Assembly (NCBI GenBank): GCA_031315995.1
Contig: JALDRG010000007.1
Coordinates: 212,264-276,263 of the forward strand
Reading direction: 5' to 3'
Length of the DNA stretch: 64,000 bases
DNA from: Nitrospira sp.
GTDB taxonomy: Bacteria > Nitrospirota > Nitrospiria > Nitrospirales > Nitrospiraceae
The notes beneath the pieces were generated by a model. The model did no database searches. It saw only the letters and a list, made by a program, of their open reading frames with translations, and was not told the DNA's origin. A program made the position numbers and the translations under genes. Position 1 is the first letter of the stretch, and every line of letters begins with the position of its first letter. Of this stretch, positions 42,493 to 51,669 are shown in pieces.

Positions 42493-44630
42493 TGAAACGA
42501 TGGACCGAGGTGGGGTCGTCGATCCGCAAAGCGGTGATCTTTTGGTGGATTCTGTTCGTCGTCATGCAAATGGCGGAACGGGTGTTTCTGCTGCGCGACG
42601 CGCTGGAGCAAGAAACTCCGAGCCTATCGTTGCTCTTCAAGACCTTTGTCGTGGGCGTGCGAGGGGATTTCATCACCGCCACCTTTGCCCTGGTCCTAGC
42701 CGGAGCCGGGGCCGGACTGTGGACCCTGCTCAGGCACGGGTGGGCCGGCCTGCGACAATCCTCGCCCCTTCCGGCCTACTCATTTCGCCGCGGCTTACAC
42801 GTGGGTTGTGCCTCGGCCGGGCTGCTCCTGTTTGTGCTTCTCTGCGTGGATATGGGGTATTACGGGTTCAATCGGCAGCATATGGACTTTGTGTTTCTCG
42901 AGTATCTCGGTGATCTCTTTGCGCCTGCGGCGACGTCGGATACGACCAATGTGCAGGCCATGCAGCAAACCGGTGCGGAGTTGGAAGCGGGCGGAAAGTG
43001 GGCGCGGCGGCTGGCGCTGTTCCTAGGCATCCAGGCTATCGCCATGGGGCTGTGGTGGTGGAGTTTCTCCCTCGCCGTTGTCCCGGCGCTTGCCAGCTGG
43101 CGGTCAGGTTCTGGGTTTCAGGCCAATGCGCTCCTTCTGGTGGCGCTGGTGGCCGGAGGAGCGGGATTCCACCATTCTGGCCCCTATGGGATCCGGATCG
43201 CGGCGATCGGGAGCATGGTCTATTACACGCTGGCGCAGAATCCGGTCTTGTTCGCGGCCGAGGCGTTGCGAGTGGCGATGGTCTCACGCGGGACGATGGA
43301 ACGGCGGGCGAATGCCGAGGCCATGCCTTATGAGTCGGCGGTTCAGACCGTGCAACGGTTGCTGGCGCCAGCCGACGCCTTCATCGATGCTCGGTATCCG
43401 TTTGTGCGCAACGTCAGGACCGACCCGGACGGTGTCCGGCTCGCACAGCCAGCCAACATCGTAGTGGTGTTTCTGGAAGGCTTGGATCGCCGCTATCTCG
43501 GTCAGACCTATGGCGAGGTAAAGGGGACTCCCTTTCTGGATCGCTTGAAGCAGGACAGCGTCTACTTCGAGAACTTTTTCTCCAACGGCGTCCAGACGTC
43601 CCGGGGACTGTTTGCGACCCTCTGCAGCACGTTTCCGCGGCAGGGGGCGGCCGCAATGAAAACGCGGTATGCCCATGACTACCTCTGCCTGCCGTCCCTT
43701 CTCCAGCGCCATGGGTATCATACGGAAATGGTGATCGGGCAACATCGGGATTTGAATCGCCTCCAAACGTTTGTGGCCCGCAATGGTCTGCAGCAGCTCT
43801 TCGACGAAGGAGATTTCCCTCCCGATGCGGAACGGGCGGGTCTCGGGATAGTCGATGGGGCTCTCTTCGATCTGTGGTATGAGCGCATTAAGCAGCGTCA
43901 GGCGGCCGCCACGCCGTTTTTTCTCGCGACCCTCACGTTGTCGACGCACCATCCCTTTGCCGCGCCCTTGACCCATCCGGACGTTCGTCTCCTCCAGCAG
44001 CAGGTGCAAGACAAATACGTGTCCGCCCTGCGGTACACCGATCTCGAATTCGAGCGGGTGTTTTCCAGGCTCGTACGGGAAGGCCTGCTGCGCAATACGG
44101 TCGTCGTCGTCTTGGGCGATCATGGTCGGCACGAACCGGTCGGAAGCACCGATGTCGAGCGAAAGGCCGGTCATTTTGCGTCACCGTTGTTTGTCTGGAT
44201 GGATGAGTCATTGCGCACCCCGGCTACCTATCGCCCCCGGAGTGTCTCGTCCATCGCGAGTCAGGTGGATATCGCTCCGACTCTGCTTGCGTTGAACGGA
44301 TTGCTGCCGGCGGTGGGGGCGTTCGCCGGACATGACCTGACCTGTTTGCTGGTCCGGGATTGTCTGCCGAACCAGGTGGCGTATCTCACCAGTGTCTACG
44401 ATAATCTGGTGGGACTGGCCAGTTCGGAAGGACTGTTGTTGTATTCGTTCTCGACCGAGACGTTTCAAGCCGTCACGCTCGGGTTCGAAGTGATTCCGGA
44501 GGACGAGTCGGGCCGGCGGCGGCTCTCCGCCGTTCGTGACCGGGAGTTGATGGCCCTCTACGAAGTGGCGAATGTGGCGCTCGATTCCAATCGCTTGTGG
44601 TCCTGGCGGGAGTTCGGGACTCGGTTGTGA
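42489..44630 (+). CDS. LtaS/EptA-like membrane phosphotransferase (sulfatase fold)
   Basis: A 713-residue membrane protein. About five N-terminal hydrophobic helices (15-35, 50-75, 100-125, 175-200, 210-235) precede a large periplasmic alkaline-phosphatase/sulfatase domain (about 310-640). Metal-site and nucleophile regions are visible: NIVVVFLEGLDRRYLG, FFSNGVQTSRGLFATL (probable Thr nucleophile) and VVVLGDHGRHEP. The fold fits lipoteichoic-acid-synthase or phosphoethanolamine-transferase relatives, which move a phospho-head group onto a glycan. In an LPS core operon, decoration of core or O-chain with a phospho-group is plausible; donor and acceptor are not predictable. Confidence 0.82.
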   Translation: MMKRWTEVGSSIRKAVIFWWILFVVMQMAERVFLLRDALEQETPSLSLLFKTFVVGVRGDFITATFALVLAGAGAGLWTLLRHGWAGLRQSSPLPAYSFRRGLHVGCASAGLLLFVLLCVDMGYYGFNRQHMDFVFLEYLGDLFAPAATSDTTNVQAMQQTGAELEAGGKWARRLALFLGIQAIAMGLWWWSFSLAVVPALASWRSGSGFQANALLLVALVAGGAGFHHSGPYGIRIAAIGSMVYYTLAQNPVLFAAEALRVAMVSRGTMERRANAEAMPYESAVQTVQRLLAPADAFIDARYPFVRNVRTDPDGVRLAQPANIVVVFLEGLDRRYLGQTYGEVKGTPFLDRLKQDSVYFENFFSNGVQTSRGLFATLCSTFPRQGAAAMKTRYAHDYLCLPSLLQRHGYHTEMVIGQHRDLNRLQTFVARNGLQQLFDEGDFPPDAERAGLGIVDGALFDLWYERIKQRQAAATPFFLATLTLSTHHPFAAPLTHPDVRLLQQQVQDKYVSALRYTDLEFERVFSRLVREGLLRNTVVVVLGDHGRHEPVGSTDVERKAGHFASPLFVWMDESLRTPATYRPRSVSSIASQVDIAPTLLALNGLLPAVGAFAGHDLTCLLVRDCLPNQVAYLTSVYDNLVGLASSEGLLLYSFSTETFQAVTLGFEVIPEDESGRRRLSAVRDRELMALYEVANVALDSNRLWSWREFGTRL

Positions 44631-44683
44631 CGGATGAGTGACCGGAGTTCTTTGGACATGCGCGTCGAAAAGGACCTGTTGCT

Positions 44684-45481
44684 GTGAATCGTCTACCGGT
44701 GTCGGTCGTGGTCATTGCCTTCAATGATGAGCCCAATATGCGGGCGTGTCTGGAGTCCATCACCTGGGCGGATGAAATTATCGTCGTGGATTCTCACAGC
44801 ACCGACGCCACGGCGCGGATCAGCCGGGAGTTCACGGACAAGGTCTATCAACATGAATTCCACGGGTTTGGCCGCCTGCGGAACGAGGCCCTCGCCCACG
44901 CCGCGCACGACTGGGTCTTCAGCCTGGATACGGATGAGCGGGCCACTCCGGAGTTGCGCGACGAAATCGGGCTGGTGCTGGATGCCGGTCCTGAAGCCGA
45001 GGCGTACTTCGTTCCGCGGAAGAATTACTTTCTTGGGCGATGGATCAAACATTGCGGCTGGTTTCCCGACTACCGGCAGCCGCAATTGTTTCGCAAGAGC
45101 CGGTTGCGTTATCGGGATGAACTCGTTCACGAGAGTTTCGATGTGGATGGACGAATCGGGTACCTGACCGCCCCCGCGTTACAATACCCGTTTCGAGACA
45201 TCGATCATTTTCTCGCGAAGCAGGAGCGCTACTCAGACCTCATGGCGCGACGGATGGTCGAGCAGGGGCGTTCCTTTTCCCGGCATCAACTCCTGTCGCA
45301 TCCTTGTTTCACGTTTCTGAAAATGTACGTCGGACGAAAAGGCTGTCTGGATGGTGTGCCGGGCCTGATCTTGTCCGGGCTCTATGCCTACTACACGTTC
45401 ATCAAGTACGCGCGTTTTTGGGAATTGCAAGGCCAGGCGGCGCCGGAGAGCAATCAGGTTGCGCCGGTGAAACAGGGCTAG
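44684..45481 (+). CDS. Glycosyltransferase family 2, WaaE/KdtX-like
   Basis: A 265-residue GT-A enzyme. VSVVVIAFNDEPNMRACLESITWADEIIVVDS is the WaaE-type N-terminus, FSLDTDERATPEL carries the DxD-like metal site, and YFVPRKNYFLGRWIKHCGWFPDYQ-type residues match lipopolysaccharide core beta-glucosyltransferases. GTG start 44684 with AAGGA upstream. It is followed by a paralogue of the same subfamily at 45595, so two sequential core additions are likely. Confidence 0.85.
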   Translation: MNRLPVSVVVIAFNDEPNMRACLESITWADEIIVVDSHSTDATARISREFTDKVYQHEFHGFGRLRNEALAHAAHDWVFSLDTDERATPELRDEIGLVLDAGPEAEAYFVPRKNYFLGRWIKHCGWFPDYRQPQLFRKSRLRYRDELVHESFDVDGRIGYLTAPALQYPFRDIDHFLAKQERYSDLMARRMVEQGRSFSRHQLLSHPCFTFLKMYVGRKGCLDGVPGLILSGLYAYYTFIKYARFWELQGQAAPESNQVAPVKQG

Positions 45482-45594
45482 CCCGCTTGCAGTCAGGCTT
45501 GTCGGCGCGGCGTCTCGGCAATGGTGGTCGCAGTTTTCGTGACTCATGCGGAATCAGGGTGAAAGCCGTTCACGATGGAGCGGGGCGCAAAACG

Positions 45595-46356
45595 ATGACG
45601 ATCGCCGCAGTGGTCATTACAAAGGACGAAGAAAAGAATATCGCCGACTGTCTCGAGTCCGTGCGCTGGGCCGACGAACTCATCGTGGTGGACGCCGAGA
45701 GCCGGGATCGGACCGTCGAATTGGCGAAACGCTACACGTCGCGGGTGTTTGTCCGCTCATGGCCGGGGTATGGGCCGCAAAAAAATTTCGGCATCGATCA
45801 GGCTGATGCGGAGTGGATTCTCGTGGTGGACGCCGATGAACGGGTCACCGAGGGATTACAGCGAGAAATTAAAACGGTTTTGGCGACCGTCCCGCCCGCT
45901 GACATCGGAGGATATGAGATTCCCCGCCGGAACGTTTTTTACGGAAAATGGATTCAGGGCGGCGGTCTCTATCCGGACTATCAATTGCGTCTGTTCAGAA
46001 AAACATCCGGGCGGTATGACGAGGTCAAGCTGCACGAAAACTTCACACTCAGTGGTCGGCGAGAGCGTCTTCAGGAGCCGTTCATCCACTACAGCATGCC
46101 CACGGTGAACCATCACATCCGCAAGATGATGCGGTATACGACCTTGGGTGCCGAGGAGAAACTCAAGCGAGTCACCCACGTCAGTGGCTGGGTCATTGCG
46201 ACACATCATCTTGGCACCATCCTCAAAACTCTGTTCTCGCGCGGCGGGTATCGCGACGGGGTGCACGGGTTGGTGGTGGCGATGTTTGCCGGCCTCCATA
46301 CGTTCGTCAAATATGCCAAGGCCTGGGAGCGCTTGAACGTCAGGCGGGACCCGTGA
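45595..46356 (+). CDS. Glycosyltransferase family 2, WaaE/KdtX-like paralogue
   Basis: A 253-residue enzyme clearly related to the preceding gene: ITKDEEKNIADCLESVRWADELIVVDAESRD, then WILVVDADERVTEGL (metal site), IPRRNVFYGKWIQGGGLYPDYQLRLFRK and the basic FVKYAKAWERL C-terminus. The start was set at ATG 45595 because similarity begins there; the frame is open back to 45304 inside the upstream gene. Probable LPS core sugar transferase; donor unknown. Confidence 0.85.
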   Translation: MTIAAVVITKDEEKNIADCLESVRWADELIVVDAESRDRTVELAKRYTSRVFVRSWPGYGPQKNFGIDQADAEWILVVDADERVTEGLQREIKTVLATVPPADIGGYEIPRRNVFYGKWIQGGGLYPDYQLRLFRKTSGRYDEVKLHENFTLSGRRERLQEPFIHYSMPTVNHHIRKMMRYTTLGAEEKLKRVTHVSGWVIATHHLGTILKTLFSRGGYRDGVHGLVVAMFAGLHTFVKYAKAWERLNVRRDP

Positions 46357-46405
46357 TCGATCCGCGCGTGCCCGGCAAGAAGCAGACGGAGGTGTCGTTC
46401 GCCTG

Positions 46406-47509
46406 ATGCGTATCGGGATCGACGCGGCGTCAATCGTGGGCGATAAGGGCGGCGTCGGCTGGCACACCTTCCATCTGATTCGGGCTCTGTTGGATCTGGA
46501 TCAAGCGATCGAGTATGTCGGGTATCTCCGGCCCGGGTCCCTGGAGGGAGGACGACTCGCTGGGTGGCCGGTGCACGATCGAATGCGGTGGGTAGAGACG
46601 CCGCGGTGGCTGATGCCATGGCGGGGCGCCTGGGATCGTCTCGATCTCTATCACGGTCCGAATTTCAAGATGCATACGACGGGGCGGTGCGGGGGCATCG
46701 TCACCATCCATGATCTCTGGCTGGCCCGGTATCCGGAATATTCGCGGAAGGTCTTCGGACAAGCCGGCTCGTCCAAGCGAGCCAGGGCCACGGCCAATCG
46801 GGCGCGGAGAGTCGTGACGGTGTCGGAATTTTCAGCCGGAGAGATCGAAACCCTGTACGGAATTCCTCGTGAACGGGTGGTCGTCATCCATAACGGCGTG
46901 TCCGAGGAGTTTGTTCCGGTGCGTGATGAACAGGTATTGGCGGAGTTGCGGGCGCGTTGGGCCATTCCGTCAGCCGGATTCATTTTGTTTGTCGGCGGGG
47001 CTGATCCAAGGAAAAACCACCGCGTCTTTCTGGAGGCCGTCGCGCAATCGCGCTCGCGGCTCGGCGGGCGGGCAATTGTGCTGGTTGGGGATGCGGAACA
47101 TCCGCAGGGGAGTTACCGGACGACGGCCCAGTCGTTCGGCTTGGAACAAGACGTGCGGTGCACGGGACGTCTCGATCGTGAAGATTTGCGACGACTCTAT
47201 TCTTTCGCCGACCTGTTTGTTTTTCCGTCACAGTACGAGGGATTCGGTATGCCGGTCCTGGAGGCGATGGCCTGCGGCGCGCCGACGATCACCTCGTCGA
47301 CGTCATCTCTGCCCGAAGTGGCCGGGGACGCGGCGTTGTTGGTCGCGCCCGACAATGTCGAGGCCTTAGGCCAGGCGATGGTGACGGTGTTGTCCGATCA
47401 GGAACTCCGCGAGAGGTTCCGGCAGCGAGGATTGGAACGTGCTCGACTCTTTACCTGGCAGCATGCGGCATTGCGCACCAGTGTCCTCTATCGGGAGCTC
47501 TGTGGTTGA
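46406..47509 (+). CDS. Glycosyltransferase family 4
   Basis: A 367-residue GT-B enzyme. The N-terminal [26 protein letters not shown] is typical of mannosyl/rhamnosyl-type GT4 proteins. The middle has [19 protein letters not shown], and the C-terminal donor site is [32 protein letters not shown] lies upstream of the ATG. It sits between the WaaE-like pair and a GT9 gene, consistent with outer-core or O-unit assembly. Confidence 0.87.
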   Translation: MRIGIDAASIVGDKGGVGWHTFHLIRALLDLDQAIEYVGYLRPGSLEGGRLAGWPVHDRMRWVETPRWLMPWRGAWDRLDLYHGPNFKMHTTGRCGGIVTIHDLWLARYPEYSRKVFGQAGSSKRARATANRARRVVTVSEFSAGEIETLYGIPRERVVVIHNGVSEEFVPVRDEQVLAELRARWAIPSAGFILFVGGADPRKNHRVFLEAVAQSRSRLGGRAIVLVGDAEHPQGSYRTTAQSFGLEQDVRCTGRLDREDLRRLYSFADLFVFPSQYEGFGMPVLEAMACGAPTITSSTSSLPEVAGDAALLVAPDNVEALGQAMVTVLSDQELRERFRQRGLERARLFTWQHAALRTSVLYRELCG

Positions 47510-47523
47510 GGGCTATCGGCGTC

Positions 47524-48567
47524 ATGAATCTTGAGAATATCCTGATCATCAAGTTGCGGCATATCGGTGACGTGTTGTTGTCGACACCGGTGTTGCGCGG
47601 GTTGCGCGCCGCGTTTCCCCACGCACGTCTCACGATGCTGGTGAATCGCGGAACAGAAGGGGTGCTGGCCCATAATCCCGATGTGAACGAGGTGTTGTGT
47701 CTCGAGAAAGGCTCCTGGGACGCCCAGCTGAGGTTTGTGCAAATGTTGCGACGGCGAGGCTTCGACGGCGTCGTCGATTTGACGGATGGCGATCGTTCGG
47801 CCGTCATCAGTCTGGCGACCGGTGCGCCTGTCCGTATTGGATTCAACGCGGAACATCGCTGGCGCGGGCTGTTATACAGCCAGGTGGCCAAACCACGCCC
47901 GATAGATCAACATCGGGTGGACTACGATCTCTGCGCCCTGCGGGTTCTGGGGCTTGACCCCAAGCCTGGTACGCCCGCATTGTACGCATCGTCGGCGGAT
48001 GAGCAGGTCGTGGAGGCCTGGCTGCAGGAGGCCGGCTTGTTGCCTGCGCAGGGCGCTCCGTTGTTGGTGCTGCTGCAGCCGGGGGCGCGATACTCGCTGA
48101 AGGTCTGGCCGCATGAACGATTCGTACAGCTGGCGGACCGTCTCACCGATACGTTTGCCTGCCGGATCCTCCTGGGGGGTGATCAGCGAGAGCGTGAGGT
48201 CGCCGAGCAGATCGCCCGCAAGACCCACTGTGCGCCCACCGTGATCGCGGGGAAGTTTTCCCTTCTTCAGTTCGCCGCGTTGGTGCAACGTTGCGCCTTG
48301 TTTGTGGGAAACGACGGCGGCGCCATGCATATTGCCGCGACGATGGGAACTCCGGTGGTGGCACTCTTTGGGCCGACCTATCCTCAACGGTGGGGACCGC
48401 GGGGAGGCCCGGCACAGGTGATCTACAAGGGCCTGGATTGTCGTGCCTGTTACCATCCGAGCTGCTTGCGCGGCGACGACAGTTGCATGCAGCAAATCAC
48501 CGTCGACGAGGTGTTTGCGGCGGCCAGCCGGATGTTGGAACGGACGATGTCGGGAGCGGGGACATGA
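47524..48567 (+). CDS. Glycosyltransferase family 9 (heptosyltransferase-like)
   Basis: A 347-residue third GT9 protein of the window. ILIIKLRHIGDVLLSTPVLRGLRAAFP, the QPGARYSLKVWP block and LFVGNDGGAMHIAATMGTPVVALFGPT define the family. It is closest in pattern to WaaQ-like enzymes (RHIGDVLLSTP), so it may add heptose III, but that is a guess. ATG 47524 was chosen; a TTG at 47506 overlaps the previous stop. The 3' end overlaps the next gene by 4 bp. Confidence 0.86.
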   Translation: MNLENILIIKLRHIGDVLLSTPVLRGLRAAFPHARLTMLVNRGTEGVLAHNPDVNEVLCLEKGSWDAQLRFVQMLRRRGFDGVVDLTDGDRSAVISLATGAPVRIGFNAEHRWRGLLYSQVAKPRPIDQHRVDYDLCALRVLGLDPKPGTPALYASSADEQVVEAWLQEAGLLPAQGAPLLVLLQPGARYSLKVWPHERFVQLADRLTDTFACRILLGGDQREREVAEQIARKTHCAPTVIAGKFSLLQFAALVQRCALFVGNDGGAMHIAATMGTPVVALFGPTYPQRWGPRGGPAQVIYKGLDCRACYHPSCLRGDDSCMQQITVDEVFAAASRMLERTMSGAGT

Positions 48568-49463
48568 TTGACGAGCTGGTGAGCGTGGTGATCCCGGTGT
48601 TCAACGGCGCGCCGTTCGTGGCAAAGGCCGTGGCCAGCGTCCGGGCGCAGGGATGGGATGCCGTGGAAATACTCGTGGTGGATGACGGATCGACCGACGG
48701 GACGCAGGAGGTATTGAGGCGACTTGAGCAAAGTGAGGGCATTCGTTGGTTTCAGCGTAGCCACGGCGGGCCGGCCCGTTCCCGTAATTACGGCATCGCG
48801 GCCGCCCAGGGACACTTCATTGCGCTGTTGGATTGTGATGATGAATGGTTGCCGGGCAAACTCGCCGCCCAGTTGGCGATCATGCGTGCCCAGCCGGAGG
48901 TGGGGTTGGTCCATACGGACTTTGAGGTGCGCTTTGAGGATGGGACGGTGGAGGAGCGCGTGTCGGCGCGGTTCAGCCGCGAGCCGATGGTCCGGGCGTT
49001 TGCCGGGGGGCACGTCGCGTTGCCGTCGACACTGCTAATCCGAAAGACGATGCTCGATCAGATCGGCAGCTTGGACCCCGAACTGTACGGGTCGGAAGAT
49101 TCCGACCTCACGATCCGGCTGTTTCGGGTGACCAGTTTCGAGTGCATCGATCAGGTGCTGGTGCACAAACTGCAACGGGGGCACGGTTATCGAGACATGG
49201 CCTTCGATGAGCAGACCCATCGAGAGCGCGTCCTCGCCAGCCGCGACCGATTTTTGATGCGTCTCGAGGGGTTCGTTCCCCTGACGGCGGCGCAACGAGC
49301 GGCCTTGGATCGAGAATGGGCGAACTATCACTTGCTCAAAGGCGCGGCGGCGGAACGGGCCGGCCAGCCCGGCGAAGCGCGGCGACAGTATCGGCAGGCG
49401 ATCAGCAAGGCGCCGTTACGGATTCGAGGCTATACGCGCTGGCTCCGCACCTTGAAGCCGTGA
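48564..49463 (+). CDS. Glycosyltransferase family 2
   Basis: A 299-residue GT-A enzyme with VSVVIPVFNGAPFVAKAVASV, VDDGSTDGTQEV, SRNYGIAAAQGHFIALLDCDDEW (DxD-type metal site) and GSEDSDLTIRLFRV. The C-terminus is an Arg/Ala-rich helix pair resembling a TPR-like repeat (KGAAAERAGQPGEARRQYRQAI), which recurs in the minus-strand GT2 at 50559. ATG overlaps the GT9 stop. Confidence 0.87.
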   Translation: MIDELVSVVIPVFNGAPFVAKAVASVRAQGWDAVEILVVDDGSTDGTQEVLRRLEQSEGIRWFQRSHGGPARSRNYGIAAAQGHFIALLDCDDEWLPGKLAAQLAIMRAQPEVGLVHTDFEVRFEDGTVEERVSARFSREPMVRAFAGGHVALPSTLLIRKTMLDQIGSLDPELYGSEDSDLTIRLFRVTSFECIDQVLVHKLQRGHGYRDMAFDEQTHRERVLASRDRFLMRLEGFVPLTAAQRAALDREWANYHLLKGAAAERAGQPGEARRQYRQAISKAPLRIRGYTRWLRTLKP

Positions 49464-49538
49464 GGCATGGTCGGCTACGCGATCAGCGGGGCAGGCAGTC
49501 CCAGTAAGAACCTCTGCGCGAAAGAACCTGAGGAACGC

Positions 49539-50573
49539 ATGGAAACCGTGGACTGCGAATTGTGTGGAGGAAGCGTGAACACCGCAGTCTTCAGCCAATA
49601 CGACCTCGCTCACCATGTGACGGAGGACTTGTTCACGGTGGTGCGTTGCGAGGGCTGTCGCCTGCTGTTTTTGAATCCTCGTCCGACGCGCGAAGAAATC
49701 GGCGGGTACTATCCTGCCGCCTATTATCCCGACGCTGCGCCTCCTCAGGCCGGCGATCTCCGTCGGGTTGCCAAACGATGGTCAGGGAAAGTCCGACGGT
49801 GGATCGCGCAGGATTTTTACGGCTATCCGGCTCCGAAATCGGCCCGCCGATGGCGAGGGGTACGGCGTCTGTTGCTCTGGCCCGAGTTTCTCTGGCGCCG
49901 TTGGCGTGGGCGTGGTTTGCTGCCGTGGGTCGGTCGCGGCAGGGCGTTGGATGTCGGGTGCGGCGCAGGCAACAATCTAGTAGCGCTACAGGAACAAGGA
50001 TGGGACGTGTCGGGGGTGGACGCCAGCGCGGTGGCCGTGGAGCGGGCGCAGTCCAGATTCGGAGCGCGGGTGCGACTGGGCGACCTGGCCTCGATGGACT
50101 ATCCGGACCGAACCTTCGATACCGTACTGTTTAGTCATGTGCTGGAGCATCTGCATGGTCCGCTTCCACTCCTGAAAGAGGTGTGGCGTATTATGGACTG
50201 GGGTGGTCGCGTCGTGGTGCTCTGTCCCAATGCCGGCAGCCTGGAGGCGAGGCTATTCGGCCGATGGTGGTTTCCCTGGGAATTGCCCCGCCATCTGTTT
50301 CACTATGAAAAGGCGACGCTGAGTCGGGTGCTCGAGGAGGCGGGATTCCGGATCGAATCGATCAGCACCGGCTTGGGCTCCCTGTATTTCATGGCCAGCT
50401 TGGATCGTGTCTGGGAACAGCGATTCAAACGGACCGTGCCGTTTCGCCGACTCCTCGAAAAGCTGCTGGTCCGTCCCTTCTGTTTCTGCGTCGGCCATCT
50501 GGGATACGGGACGGAACTGAAGGTCTATGCGAGAAAAGAGCGGCAGGACTCTGGTGCGCTACACGAAGTATGA
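49539..50573 (+). CDS. Class I SAM methyltransferase with N-terminal zinc ribbon
   Basis: A 344-residue protein. Cys pairs CELCGG and RCEGC (about 5-50) form a zinc-binding unit seen in sugar and O-antigen C-methyltransferase relatives. The SAM-binding motif is ALDVGCGAGNNLVAL (~165), with VLFSHVLEHLHGPLPLLKE as motif II/III. The target is probably a sugar or glycan in this GT cluster. ATG 49539 was chosen because GAGGAA precedes it; an earlier start at 49467 is possible. It converges with the next gene and overlaps it by 15 bp. Confidence 0.83.
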   Translation: METVDCELCGGSVNTAVFSQYDLAHHVTEDLFTVVRCEGCRLLFLNPRPTREEIGGYYPAAYYPDAAPPQAGDLRRVAKRWSGKVRRWIAQDFYGYPAPKSARRWRGVRRLLLWPEFLWRRWRGRGLLPWVGRGRALDVGCGAGNNLVALQEQGWDVSGVDASAVAVERAQSRFGARVRLGDLASMDYPDRTFDTVLFSHVLEHLHGPLPLLKEVWRIMDWGGRVVVLCPNAGSLEARLFGRWWFPWELPRHLFHYEKATLSRVLEEAGFRIESISTGLGSLYFMASLDRVWEQRFKRTVPFRRLLEKLLVRPFCFCVGHLGYGTELKVYARKERQDSGALHEV

Positions 50574-51440
50574 CCGGACGAGCCGGGAGAGTGTTTTGAA
50601 GTTGAGCGGCTGGTGCCGCAGGGAGCGGCGAAAGGCCGCTCTGGCCTCCGGTCTCGCGCGGGCTCGCAGATGGTGCTTTCCAAGATCCGCATAATAGACG
50701 GCCCAATCACTCGACAGTGCCTGACCTTCAGCTGTGCCCGGCAAGCAGGCCGCGGCGTGTTTTTCCAGGAAGCGGCGACGGCCATCCAGAGCCCGGAGTG
50801 AGGGAATGTCTCGCGAGGCATTGCGGCTGTAAAGGCGGTGGCGGTACAGCGGTTTCGGGAGATGAATGAATCGATTCGGGCCGTAGAGCCGGATGGCTAG
50901 ATCGATGTCTTCCCAGATCGAGAGCTGGGCGTCGTAGCCTCCCACCGCGTCGAAGCTCGTTTTTCGAAACAGCGAGCCGGAGGTGGCGACATCGTGACCG
51001 CCACGGAGTAGCTGCGTCACGCTGGCGGTGTATTTCATCGCGGCATCGTATTCAAGAATGTTGTTGCGCTCGTCGACCTGATATCCGTCGCAATGGACGG
51101 CGGCAGCCTGGGCGGCGGGTTCCAGCATGCTTAGCGTCGTCTCCAGAAATGTGGGTTCCCACACATCGTCCTGGTCGAGAAACGCCAGGTAGGGGCTTTG
51201 AGCCAGTTTCGCTCCGGTATTTCGTGCGGCGGCTTGCCCGCTGTTCTTCGTATGGCGCACATAGCGGACCTTGGGGATGCGTTGCACCAGCGCGCCGGTG
51301 TCGTCTGTTGAGGCATCGTCCACGACGATGATCTCGTAGTCGGCAAAGGTCTGCGCGAGCACGGAATCGATGGCTTGTTCCAGAAATCTGGAAGTGCCGT
51401 TGTACGCAGGAATGACGACGTTGACGTGGGCCACAATCAT
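50559..51440 (-). CDS. Glycosyltransferase family 2, reverse strand
   Basis: A 293-residue GT-A enzyme with VNVVIPAYNGTSRFLEQAIDSVLAQTF, VDDASTDDTGALV, ARNTGAKLAQSPYLAFLDQDDVW and SIWEDIDLAIRLYG. The C-terminal Arg/Ala helix resembles that of the GT2 at 48564. It is the only gene of the 25.8-64 kb stretch on the minus strand, which suggests a local inversion or independent insertion. ATG 51440 follows AAGGAA. The 229-bp divergent space before the next gene has a TTGACT box but no good -10. Confidence 0.86.
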   Translation of the reverse strand: MIVAHVNVVIPAYNGTSRFLEQAIDSVLAQTFADYEIIVVDDASTDDTGALVQRIPKVRYVRHTKNSGQAAARNTGAKLAQSPYLAFLDQDDVWEPTFLETTLSMLEPAAQAAAVHCDGYQVDERNNILEYDAAMKYTASVTQLLRGGHDVATSGSLFRKTSFDAVGGYDAQLSIWEDIDLAIRLYGPNRFIHLPKPLYRHRLYSRNASRDIPSLRALDGRRRFLEKHAAACLPGTAEGQALSSDWAVYYADLGKHHLRARARPEARAAFRRSLRHQPLNFKTLSRLVRSYFV

Positions 51441-51669
51441 GAGTTCCTTGAATGCGTCAATCGGTAACATAGGCGGTGAGGTCAGTCAACCGGCGCAGCA
51501 AGTGTCCCATCCGCACCACCTTCATTCGGCCTGCCTTGACTTGCCGGGTAGCCTGTGGTTCCATTCGCGCCGATTCCACGCGACCGGTTTCCGGTGATGC
51601 CATCGCCCCGAGTCGCTCGTGCCCGAGCCGTCGCATTTCCGCCACCATGGATCGATTCAGCACAGCATT

